Both the position numbers and the translations under genes were made by a program. A DNA stretch of 50,297 nt from a bacterium (GTDB lineage: Bacteria > Armatimonadota > Zipacnadia > Zipacnadales > UBA11051), in contig JAJFUB010000011.1 of the NCBI GenBank assembly GCA_021372615.1, positions 1 to 50,297 on the forward strand, given 5' to 3'. Numbering within the stretch: the stretch's first letter is position 1; each line of letters begins with the position of its first letter. The notes below the pieces were generated by a model. The model did no database searches, was not told where the DNA came from, and worked only from the letters and a program-made list of their open reading frames with translations. This document shows, piece by piece, positions 23,444 through 31,137 of this stretch.

Positions 23444-23900
23444 GGCGAGCCCGTTAGGGAGTTTTTGGACGCAATTGACACCAGTTGGACACGGGTTCGG
23501 GCAGAGGGCCCGTGGCCGACGCCAGGCGGACGTCGTAGCAGGACGCATCACCGGTATTTCGCTGTGAAGGGCGTGGTCCGGGAGAGGACCGCGCGAGTGG
23601 TGGAGAGACCTCAGGGAGCTGGGGATTCCCTTCGTCCGTAGCCAGACCGTCGAGCGCAAGCGACACTCCGGCTTCCATCATTGCTCTGATCTAGCCGCGC
23701 CACCGGAAGTCAACCACACCACCGTTCAGCCTGCCTCTGCCCGCACCATCGTCGCACGGGTGCATCGGGTCACCGATGTGCTGGTTTCGTCAGCGGTCGC
23801 CGCCCGTCCGGGGGCATCCGTTGGCGGGGTCGGCACCTGAGGGTCACCGGTGTTTCGCGGCCGCTGTGCACTTCGCAGGAACCAACAGGGAGGCTGGGGC

Positions 23901-25265
23901 ATGTCTGAGATGGTCATGACCGGCGAAGAGATCTGGTCGCACGTGTTGCCGATGCTGAAGGACCGCATCGGCCAGGCCACCTTCGATGCCGTGCTGCGCA
24001 GTGCTGCCCCGCTGGAGTACGACGGAGCGGCCTTCACCCTCTCTGTGCCCAACGACTTCATCCGCCGCATGCTCGAGGAGCGCCACCGGCCGCTGATCAC
24101 GGCCTGCTTGCAGGAAGTGCTCAAGGAGCCGGTGGACTTGCGCATGCGCGTGGTCGAGACGACGCTGGAGACGATGGAGCGCCCCGTGGTCTACGCGCCC
24201 CCGCCCCCTCTGCCCGTGCAGGAAGTGTTCGATACCGGACCGCTCAACCCACGCTATACCTTCGATAGCTTCGTGGTGGCAGACTGCAACCGCTTCGCGC
24301 ATGCGGCGGCCCTGCAGATCTGCCGCAACCCCGGGCGGTGCTATAATCCCCTGTTTATCCACAGCAAGGCGGGTCTGGGCAAGACCCACCTGATGCAGGC
24401 CATCGGGCACGGCATCCGCGAGCAGCACCCCAACATGCAGGTGGTGTACGTCTCGGCCGAGGACTTCGTCAATCAGCTCATCTCGGCCATCCGAGACAAC
24501 CGCACGGCCGAGTTCCGCCGGCGGTATCGCTATGTGGATGTGTGGCTGGTGGATGACATCCAGTTCATCGCCGCCATCGAGGGGCCGGCCTCGGAAGAGG
24601 AGTTTTTCCACACTTTCAACACGCTGTGCATGAACGACCGGCAGGTCGTCATCGCCTCCGACGCGCCGCCGCGCCAACTGCAGATCATGAACGACCGGCT
24701 CCGCAGCCGGCTGGAGATGGGCATCCTGGCGGACCTGCGCTGCCCGGATGTCGAGACCCGCGTCGCGATCCTGGAGAAGAAGGCGGCCGCCGAGCAGGTC
24801 TACATCCCGCGGGACATGCTGGAATACCTCGCCAAGAAGATCGAGTCCAACATCCGGGTGCTCGAGGGCGCGCTGCTGAAGCTCTGTGCGTACTCCTCGC
24901 TGCACGGGGGCGAGCTGACGCTGTCGATGGTGGACGAGATGGTGGCCGACTACTCCTCCTCGGCCTCGGAGCGGCGCATCAGCCTCAACGAGATCGCGTC
25001 CTACGTGAGCGAGCGGTTCGAGTGCCCCGTAAGCGACCTCACGGGCCCCAAGCGCAGCAAGGACATCGCCTGGCCGCGGCAGGTCGCCGTCTATCTGGCC
25101 CGGGAGTTGACCGACCACTCCCTTAGCGACATCGGCAACTTCTTCGGCGGGCGCGACCATTCCACGATCCTGTACGCCTACAACAAGGTCAGCGACATGG
25201 TCGTCGAGGATGAGAAGGTCCTGTGGGAGATGAACGACCTGAAGGCCGCCTTGCGCGACCACTAG
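23901..25265 (+). CDS. dnaA: Chromosomal replication initiator DnaA
   Basis: A 454-residue DnaA of normal length. Domain I (residues 1-90) interacts with partners and a proline-rich linker follows (PPPPLPVQE, about 100-108). The AAA+ domain has Walker A SKAGLGKT (155-162), Walker B VWLVDDIQFI and the sensor/arginine-finger region MNDRLRSRLEMG. Domain IV ends with GGRDHSTILYAYNKV, the DnaA-box-binding signature. It binds ATP and DnaA boxes to open the origin. The ATG at 23901 has GGGAGG seven bases upstream; the frame is open from 23850. dnaN and recF follow in the same direction, and the origin-unwinding element appears to lie just downstream. Confidence 0.97.
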   Translation: MSEMVMTGEEIWSHVLPMLKDRIGQATFDAVLRSAAPLEYDGAAFTLSVPNDFIRRMLEERHRPLITACLQEVLKEPVDLRMRVVETTLETMERPVVYAPPPPLPVQEVFDTGPLNPRYTFDSFVVADCNRFAHAAALQICRNPGRCYNPLFIHSKAGLGKTHLMQAIGHGIREQHPNMQVVYVSAEDFVNQLISAIRDNRTAEFRRRYRYVDVWLVDDIQFIAAIEGPASEEEFFHTFNTLCMNDRQVVIASDAPPRQLQIMNDRLRSRLEMGILADLRCPDVETRVAILEKKAAAEQVYIPRDMLEYLAKKIESNIRVLEGALLKLCAYSSLHGGELTLSMVDEMVADYSSSASERRISLNEIASYVSERFECPVSDLTGPKRSKDIAWPRQVAVYLARELTDHSLSDIGNFFGGRDHSTILYAYNKVSDMVVEDEKVLWEMNDLKAALRDH

Positions 25266-25467
25266 GGCGCGCAGTCCAGCCGCGCGCCGGCGTAGTAGCA
25301 CTCCACCAGGCCCTGTGGAAACGGTCTAGAGTGGCCGAAGGGCAATCTTGGATAACACGGCCACAGGGCCACCATGGTGGAGAGTGTGCAGAGCGGGTGC
25401 AGGTTACCTCCTTTCCCCTCCACAGCACCAGCCCAAGAGCCTCAGCGGCTGAAGGCCAATCTCAACA

Positions 25468-25520
25468 TTTTCAACAGAACTACTACTAATACTACTACAT
25501 ATGTATGTAAAAGGCTTTCC
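25468..25520 (+). other. oriC: Probable oriC unwinding element with DnaA-trio-like repeats
   Basis: In an otherwise GC-rich genome this stretch is strongly AT-rich. A DnaA-box-like TTTTCAACA (25468-25476) is followed directly by ACTACTACTAATACTACTAC (25479-25498), the pattern of DnaA-trio elements read on the top strand, then ATATGTATGTAAAA. Weaker box-like sites occur to the left (TGTGGAAAC at 25315-25323, CCTCCACAG near 25418-25426). The dnaA-dnaN interval (25266-25647) contains no gene. The layout resembles origins placed between dnaA and dnaN. Confidence 0.7.
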
Positions 25521-25544
25521 TCTAGGGCTGTACAAAACTACGCT

Positions 25545-25574
25545 TTGACACCGCAGCCCTCACGCATGTAAAAT
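25545..25574 (+). promoter_or_regulatory. Sigma70-type promoter for dnaN
   Basis: TTGACA (25545-25550, perfect -35), an 18-base spacer and TAAAAT (25569-25574), 73 bases before the dnaN start. It lies immediately right of the unwinding element. Confidence 0.6.
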
Positions 25575-25647
25575 CGTGCGATGTGGGGTTGGCGGACCTT
25601 TTGGGGCAGCCCATTCCAAGTAGAACCTGCAGGGAGGTTTCGGACGC

Positions 25648-26757
25648 ATGCTCAAGGTGTCATGTCCCCAGCATGATCTTGCTGAGATGGTCAGCATCGT
25701 GGCGCGAGGCGTGTCCGGGCGCAGCACACAGCCGATTCAGAGCAACGTGCTGCTGGAGGCCAAGGACCAGAAACTGCGGTTGGCGGCCAGCGACCTGGAG
25801 TATCTGAACATCGAGGGTGTGCTCCCCGTGGATGTCGTCGAAGAGGGCGCGACGACTGTCCCCTCCGACAAGCTGGGCGAGATCATGGCGCGCCTGCCCA
25901 ATGCCGACGTGCGCCTGACAGCCAAGGAGAACTACGGCCTAAACATCACCTGCGGCCGCGCGGTGTTCGACCTGCCGGGTAAGCCCGCCAGCGACTTTGC
26001 GACCCTCCCCCCCGCGGGTGACGCCTTCCGCTTTGAGGTCCCGCAGTCGGGCCTCCGCAAACTCCTGCAGCGCACCGTCTTCGCTACTTCGCGTGACGAG
26101 AGCCGCCCCATCCTCACCGGCGCCCTGTTCCGGTTGAGCACTGGTCAGATCGAGGTCGTCGCTACAGACACGTATCGGCTGGCCCTGCAGACGTTTGAGG
26201 CCCCGATTGAACTCCCCGAGAGCCGCTCGGTCATCCTGTCGCGACAGGCGCTCTCTGAAGTGCTCAAGATCGTCAGCCACAGTGACGATCCCATCTCCGT
26301 GGCGATCTCGGAGAGCCAGGCCGAGTTCGCACTGCCGGCCCTTACGCTGGCCACTCGCCTGATCGAGGGCCAGTTTGTGAACTATGGCAAGGTCGTGCCT
26401 AGCGGCTTCCAGCGGCGCGTCATCTGCGAGCGGCAGGAGCTGGCCGAAGCGCTGGCGCGTTCGGTCATCATCGCCAAGGACGACAACAACCGCGTAGTGC
26501 TGCGCACTGACGACGGTTCCCTGCGCATCACGGCCGAGGCGCCGGACCGCGGGGAAGTCGAGGAAGTCGTGTCCATCAAGCTAGAGGGCGAGGATATCGA
26601 GATCGCCTTCAACGCCCGTTACATGCTGGACATGCTCGAGGTGATAGACACCGATGAGGTCGCGTTGGAGCTGTCCGGTCCGCTCAACAGCGGCGCGCTC
26701 AAGCCCGTCGGCGACGATAGCTACCTGTACGTCCTGATGCCGATGCAGATCATGTAG
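25648..26757 (+). CDS. dnaN: DNA polymerase III beta subunit (sliding clamp)
   Basis: A 369-residue sliding clamp, the usual length. It begins MLKVSCPQHDLAEMVSIVARGVSGRST. FATSRDESRPILTGALF and VATDTYRLALQTFE are conserved domain-II blocks, and the C-terminus YLYVLMPMQIM matches the usual clamp ending. It encircles DNA as a dimer and tethers polymerase III. GGGAGG lies nine bases upstream of the ATG. It is the second gene of the dnaA-dnaN-recF cluster and appears to have its own promoter at 25545-25574. A G-rich tandem repeat and a terminator-like hairpin follow before recF. Confidence 0.97.
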   Translation: MLKVSCPQHDLAEMVSIVARGVSGRSTQPIQSNVLLEAKDQKLRLAASDLEYLNIEGVLPVDVVEEGATTVPSDKLGEIMARLPNADVRLTAKENYGLNITCGRAVFDLPGKPASDFATLPPAGDAFRFEVPQSGLRKLLQRTVFATSRDESRPILTGALFRLSTGQIEVVATDTYRLALQTFEAPIELPESRSVILSRQALSEVLKIVSHSDDPISVAISESQAEFALPALTLATRLIEGQFVNYGKVVPSGFQRRVICERQELAEALARSVIIAKDDNNRVVLRTDDGSLRITAEAPDRGEVEEVVSIKLEGEDIEIAFNARYMLDMLEVIDTDEVALELSGPLNSGALKPVGDDSYLYVLMPMQIM

Positions 26758-26762
26758 AGGCA

Positions 26763-26795
26763 GGGACTGGGGATTGAGGACTGGGGACTGGGAAC
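26763..26795 (+). repeat. G-rich tandem repeat (GGGACTG units)
   Basis: GGGACTGGGGATTGAGG and ACTGGGGACTGGGAACGG repeat a GGGACTG-like unit four times directly after dnaN. Four G-tracts are present, but one loop is long, so quadruplex formation is only possible. Confidence 0.5.
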
Positions 26796-26824
26796 GGCTT
26801 CGGATGAGGCCGTTCCTGTTGTTT
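26791..26824 (+). terminator. Terminator-like hairpin between dnaN and recF
   Basis: GGAACGGC (26791-26798) pairs with GCCGTTCC (26809-26816) around a 10-base loop, followed by TGTTGTTTG. It may attenuate transcription into recF. Confidence 0.5.
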
Positions 26825-26873
26825 GCGCTCCCTGAGGCCCAATGCCTAGCGTCCCACCCCAACTCGCATACCC

Positions 26874-28001
26874 ATGCACCTCACGCGCCTGACCCTCACC
26901 AACTTCCGCGTATACGAGCAGCTTCAGCTTGAACTGCAGCGCGGCCTCAGCGCCTTCATCGGGCCGAACGCGGCCGGCAAGACGAGCCTGCTCGAAGCGA
27001 TCCACGTCCTCGCGACGACCAAATCCCCCCGCACGAACAGTGACGCCGAACTGGTGCAGTGGGGGGCCAACATCTGCCGCATCGAGGGCGGCTTCGTGAC
27101 GCACGATGGGCGGGCTCTGCGGCTCGCCGTTGGGCTGGACGCCTCCGCCGGCGTCGGCGCCCTGGGGCGGCGGCTGGAGGTCGAGGGCGAGGCCGTCAGC
27201 GGACCGCGCGACTTCATCGGGCGCGCTACCGTCGTCATGTTCACCCCGGATGACCTGGCCATCATCAAGGGCGGTCCGGGCCTGCGACGGCGTTTCCTGA
27301 ACACGGCCATCGCGCAGCTTCAGCCGCGCTACCTGGACGACCTGAGCCGCTACAAGCGGGCCCTGCGGCAGCGGAACGAGCTACTCAAGACGCTGGGACA
27401 TGGCGCTCGACCGCCGGCTGAAGCGCAGGCGTGGACGGAGCAGCTCGTGCGCTCGGGGGCGGCTGTGGCCGTGACGCGGCGGCGCTTCATCGGCGCGCTG
27501 GATGTGCAGGCGCGGGAGGTGCACCGTCGCATCGCCGGTGAGGAGGAGTTGGCGCTGAGCTACGTGGGCGAGTTGGCGGACTGCGGCGAGGAGGACGCCG
27601 CGGCAGAAGTGTTCCGGGCGCGGCTGGAGGAGCTGGGGGATCTGGAGGTGCGGCGAGGCACGACGCTGGCCGGGCCGCACCGCGACGAGCTGCACGTGGC
27701 GATCAACGACGTGCCGGTGCGGCAGTTCGGCTCGCAGGGCCAGCAGCGGACGGCGGCGCTGAGCCTGAAGCTGGGACAAGCGCGCGTGGCTCAGGAGTGG
27801 AGCGATGAGCCGCCCCTGCTGCTGCTGGATGATTGCCTCTCAGAGCTGGACCCCGCCCGGGCCCGGGCCGTGCTCGACCTGGCCAACACTCTTGACGGCC
27901 TGATCGTGACGACGGCGAAGCTGGACCCGGTGTTGGCGGAACACCCGGAGGCGGTCTTCTACGATATCGGCGGGGGGAAGGCCCTCAGTCGGGGTGAGTG
28001 A
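26874..28001 (+). CDS. recF: DNA replication and repair protein RecF
   Basis: A 375-residue SMC-like ATPase. It has MHLTRLTLTNFRVYEQLQLE, Walker A FIGPNAAGKTSLLE (residues about 28-41), GPGLRRRFLN in the arm region, the RecF signature SQGQQRTAALSLKLGQ, and Walker B LLLLDDCLSELDP near residue 320. RecF acts with RecO and RecR to load RecA at gaps. The start codon context is poor (no clear Shine-Dalgarno before the ATG at 26874), but the N-terminal sequence fits the family start exactly. It is the last gene of the dnaA-dnaN-recF cluster, and gyrB does not follow as it does in many genomes. A strong shared terminator lies downstream. Confidence 0.95.
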   Translation: MHLTRLTLTNFRVYEQLQLELQRGLSAFIGPNAAGKTSLLEAIHVLATTKSPRTNSDAELVQWGANICRIEGGFVTHDGRALRLAVGLDASAGVGALGRRLEVEGEAVSGPRDFIGRATVVMFTPDDLAIIKGGPGLRRRFLNTAIAQLQPRYLDDLSRYKRALRQRNELLKTLGHGARPPAEAQAWTEQLVRSGAAVAVTRRRFIGALDVQAREVHRRIAGEEELALSYVGELADCGEEDAAAEVFRARLEELGDLEVRRGTTLAGPHRDELHVAINDVPVRQFGSQGQQRTAALSLKLGQARVAQEWSDEPPLLLLDDCLSELDPARARAVLDLANTLDGLIVTTAKLDPVLAEHPEAVFYDIGGGKALSRGE

Positions 28002-28027
28002 ACCGCCAGTTCGGACAGGAGAAGAAC

Positions 28028-28060
28028 AAAGACGGAGCCGGCACACCGGCTCCGTCTTTT
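28028..28060. terminator. Strong bidirectional terminator
   Basis: AAAGACGGAGCCGG and CCGGCTCCGTCTTT pair perfectly over 14 bp with a CACA loop, flanked by A and T runs. It lies between the convergent recF and the surface-protein gene. Confidence 0.9.
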
Positions 28061-28077
28061 CGCTTCAGTCCAGCGCT

Positions 28078-30207
28078 CTACTCGGTAGTGGCGCCCGTGA
28101 AGTCCGCGGTGGTCGTGCCGGGCGGGAGGGTCACGACCAGACGCGTCGGGTTGAACGTCATGTGGGTCCGCGACGGTATGACCACATACGTGCCGGCCTC
28201 CAGGTGGGCGAAGGTGTAGCGGCCCTCGTTGTTGGTCGCAGTGGCGCCCACGAGCGTGCCGGCCCGGTACAGGCGGACGGTGACTTCAGCGACCGCCGCC
28301 CCCGCGTGGGTCGTCACCTGCCCGGAGATCGTGTACACAGACCCGATGCCCACGAAATCCACACCCGTGGCACTCGGCGGGAGGACGACCGCCCTGACGG
28401 CCGGATCGAAGATGACCCCGGCCATGAGGGGCGCGACACTGTACGCGCCCGCATCCAGGTTCAGGAAGTAGTAGCGCCCGTTACTGGAGGTGGTGCGAGA
28501 GGCGACCAGGCTGCCATCCTTATACAGGCCGACGCTGACGCCGGCGATCCCGACGCCCTCGGCGGTCTTCACGGTGCCGCAGATCAGGTAACCGGCAACG
28601 AAGTTGGCAGTGGACGTCGAGGGCGGCAGAGCGATGGTGCGGTTGGCGGGATCGAAGGTCAGCAACTCGCCGAGCGGCCGGACGGAGTACGTGCTGGCGA
28701 CCAGATCCGCGAAGCAGTAGCGCCCCTCGGCGTTGGTGGTAGTCGTGGCCTTCTGGATGTCGCCCTGGTAGAGCGCAACCGTCACCCCGGCCAGGGCCGT
28801 CCCGGAAGCCGTCTTGATGGTGCCCGAGATCGAGTACGCGATGGCCACGGCGGTGAAGTTGGCCGTGCTCGTGCTGGGCGGCACGGTGATGACGCGGTGG
28901 GCGGGATCGAAGATCAGCCCGACATAGGCAGGCTTCACCACATACGTACCGGCCACAACTTCGCTGAAGGTGTAGCGGCCTTCAGCATCGGTGAGGGCGG
29001 TCTGCTTGAGCACCCCGGCCTGGTAGAGATTGACCGTGAGGCCGGGCCGTGTCGTCCCGCCGACGGACTTGATGACCCCTGAGATCGTGGAGGGCAGCGG
29101 GGTGGCGGCGAAGTGGGCCTTGGTCGTGCTGGGCCCGACGGTAACAGCCCGGGACGCGGGATCGAAGGTGTACCCGCTGGTCGTGGGCAGAACCAGGTAG
29201 GCGCCGGCGGTGAGTCCGCTGAAGGTGTAGCGCCCCGTACCATCGGTGAGCGCGGTCTGCTTGAGCACCCCGGCCTGGTAGAGACTGACGCCGATGCCGG
29301 GCAAGGGCGTGAGATCGGGCGGGGGGGTGAGGTTAGGCTTCACTATCAGCCCCGAGATCGTGTAGGTCTGCGGCGCTGCGGTGAAGTCCGCCGTGGTCGT
29401 GCTGGGGGGCACAGTGACGGAACGGCAGGCGGGATCGAAGCTCAGCCCGGTGCCCGTGGGCACCACCACGTACGTGCCGGGGGCTAGCTCGCTGAAGGTG
29501 TAGCGCCCCGTACCATCGGTGAGCGCGGTCTGCTTGAGGGCCCCGCCCTGGTAGAGGTTGACCGTGACGTCGGGCAGTGCCGCATCGCCGAGCCGGATCA
29601 CGCCCGAGACGGTGGACGGGTGAGTGTTGACGGTGAAGTCCGCAGTGTCGCAGTCGGGTGGGACAGTGATGGAGCGGGTGGCGGGATCGAACGCCAACCC
29701 GGCGCCCGCGGGCTGGACGGAGTACGTACCGGCCGTGAGTTCGAGGAAGGCGTAGGCCCCCGCGCCATTGGTGGCGGTTGATCGCTTGAACACTCCGCAC
29801 TGATAGAGGTTCATGGTCACGCCGAGCAGTGGCGCGCCCTCCGTGTTCTTGACGACACCCGAGATGTAGTGCGTACGTGCGAGGGCAGTGAAGTTGGCGG
29901 TCGTGCACTCCGGGGGCACGGTAACGACGCGGTGCGCCGGATCGAAACCGAACCCGGCGGCCCGGGGCACGACGACGTACGTACCGGGCAGGAGTTCACT
30001 GAAGGTGTAGACCCCGTCCGCCTCCGTGACACCGGTCCGCTTGAGCACTCCCGCCTGGTAGAGGCTGACCTCCACGCCCGGACTGGCGGCGCCGGCCTCG
30101 TTCCTGATGACGCCGGCGATACTGCTGTAGGTCATGTTGGCACACACGGGGGGGATCAGAGCGACAATGAGGAGCAAGACGATTGCGGCAAGGGCATACG
30201 CACGCAC
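28078..30207 (-). CDS. Secreted protein of eight carboxypeptidase-regulatory/SdrB-like repeats
   Basis: A 709-residue exported protein. The N-terminus RAYALAAIVLLLIVALIPPVCA is a signal peptide. The rest is eight tandem repeats of about 80-95 residues. Each starts near ISGVI, continues GVTVNLYQAGVLKQTALTD, then GRYTFSELAPGTYVV and FDPA, and ends VTVPPSTTTADFTA. These are beta-sandwich repeats of the CarboxypepD_reg/SdrD_B type, commonly rod-like surface stalks. Repeat 4 has a proline-rich insertion (PNLTPPPDLTPLPG). No catalytic domain, LPxTG motif or anchor is visible. I chose the GTG at 30207 because GGAGG ends eight bases upstream; the GTG at 30216 overlaps that site. The final repeat runs to the last residue. 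Confidence 0.8.
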   Translation of the reverse strand: MRAYALAAIVLLLIVALIPPVCANMTYSSIAGVIRNEAGAASPGVEVSLYQAGVLKRTGVTEADGVYTFSELLPGTYVVVPRAAGFGFDPAHRVVTVPPECTTANFTALARTHYISGVVKNTEGAPLLGVTMNLYQCGVFKRSTATNGAGAYAFLELTAGTYSVQPAGAGLAFDPATRSITVPPDCDTADFTVNTHPSTVSGVIRLGDAALPDVTVNLYQGGALKQTALTDGTGRYTFSELAPGTYVVVPTGTGLSFDPACRSVTVPPSTTTADFTAAPQTYTISGLIVKPNLTPPPDLTPLPGIGVSLYQAGVLKQTALTDGTGRYTFSGLTAGAYLVLPTTSGYTFDPASRAVTVGPSTTKAHFAATPLPSTISGVIKSVGGTTRPGLTVNLYQAGVLKQTALTDAEGRYTFSEVVAGTYVVKPAYVGLIFDPAHRVITVPPSTSTANFTAVAIAYSISGTIKTASGTALAGVTVALYQGDIQKATTTTNAEGRYCFADLVASTYSVRPLGELLTFDPANRTIALPPSTSTANFVAGYLICGTVKTAEGVGIAGVSVGLYKDGSLVASRTTSSNGRYYFLNLDAGAYSVAPLMAGVIFDPAVRAVVLPPSATGVDFVGIGSVYTISGQVTTHAGAAVAEVTVRLYRAGTLVGATATNNEGRYTFAHLEAGTYVVIPSRTHMTFNPTRLVVTLPPGTTTADFTGATTE

Positions 30208-30442
30208 GGCAAACACCTCCGTAGAGACGAGTCGAGAGAATGCCGGACCATGCTTCCCGGCGCGTCCACTTGCGGCTACGGCGACAGGTGAAGCCCGCCG
30301 ATGCCCTGGCGGGTAGCCTGAACGACAGACCGATCTGGTACGTGCTTACCGATTGTCTCCATATTACCGCAATGTCAGACCGAGGGCAACACAATAAGGA
30401 CGGAAAACCGGCACTGCGCATTCCCGTCGGAGCCGCGCGACC

Positions 30443-30472
30443 TTTACCGACGGCCCTGCCGCGGGCTATACT
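30443..30472 (+). promoter_or_regulatory. Promoter giving a nearly leaderless dciA transcript
   Basis: TTTACC (30443-30448), an 18-base spacer and TATACT (30467-30472). The ATG of the DciA-like gene is at 30479, six bases past the -10 box, so the RNA would start at or next to the start codon. The rest of 30208-30442 holds a GCCGG/CCGGC hairpin near 30242-30260 and nothing else recognised. Confidence 0.55.
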
Positions 30473-30478
30473 GACCAC

Positions 30479-31105
30479 ATGCCTCGCCACCCGATGAACA
30501 TGCGCACCGCGAAGCTGTCGCCGCTGGGCTCGGCCCTCAATGAGGTGCTGGCCGAGGGCGGGCACCTCGAGCGCGGCAAGAGCGCCGTGGCCGCCGAGAT
30601 CTGGCCGCAGATCGTCGGCCCCTGGTACGCCCGGCGCAGTTGCGTCATCGCCCTGAAGAAGAAGGAGCTGCGCGTCTTCTGCGACAGCCCGGCGGTGGCC
30701 CAACAGCTCCAGGCGGACCAGGAGACGATCACGACACGGCTGAACGAGCGCCTCGGCGGGCGCTATGTCACGAGCCTGCGGCCGTCCAGCGTCGGCCCCC
30801 GCGAGCAGCGGGCAACAGTGCGAGCGCAGGTGGCCCTGGAGCCTGACGGCCCCGACGAGGCCGAGCTGGCACAGGTGCCCGTGCCCCCCGAGGAGCTGGC
30901 GGCCATCCAACAGCGGGCCGCCGCCGTCGAGGCAGGGCCGCTCCGCGAGGCCTTCATCCGGTCCGCCGAACGCTGGTGGCGACTGGAGGAGTGGAAGCGC
31001 CAGCGGGGCTACCGGCAGTGCCCGGAGTGTGGCTGCCGGCATGACGACCTGACCGACCTGTGCTACGCCTGCCGCGTGATGCGGGCGCAGCCATATCTGC
31101 AGTAG
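30479..31105 (+). CDS. DciA-like (DUF721) replicative helicase loader
   Basis: A 208-residue protein. The N-terminal DUF721 domain (residues about 8-105) reads AKLSPLGSALNEVLAEGG, AAEIWPQIVGPWYARRSCV, KKKELRVFCDSPAVAQQLQ and NERLGGRYVTSLR, the DciA core that loads DnaB in bacteria without DnaC or DnaI. The C-terminus adds a four-cysteine zinc ribbon (CPECGCRHDDLTDLCYAC), which many DciA proteins lack. Placement within 5 kb of dnaA-dnaN-recF supports a replication role. No Shine-Dalgarno is present because the promoter is immediately upstream; ATGs at 30494 and 30500 are alternatives. rtcB follows by 32 bases. Confidence 0.78.
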   Translation: MPRHPMNMRTAKLSPLGSALNEVLAEGGHLERGKSAVAAEIWPQIVGPWYARRSCVIALKKKELRVFCDSPAVAQQLQADQETITTRLNERLGGRYVTSLRPSSVGPREQRATVRAQVALEPDGPDEAELAQVPVPPEELAAIQQRAAAVEAGPLREAFIRSAERWWRLEEWKRQRGYRQCPECGCRHDDLTDLCYACRVMRAQPYLQ

Positions 31106-31137
31106 CACCTCGCCGCCGGGGAAGGAGCGGATGGGCC

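Noticed and set aside
24355-24363. Perfect TTATCCACA DnaA box inside dnaA
   Set aside because: It encodes the conserved LFIHS segment before Walker A, so the match can arise from coding constraint; binding is possible but not supported.
30208-30442. Possible riboswitch upstream of the repeat surface protein
   Set aside because: Only one short GCCGG hairpin is visible; no c-di-GMP, cobalamin or other conserved core could be matched.
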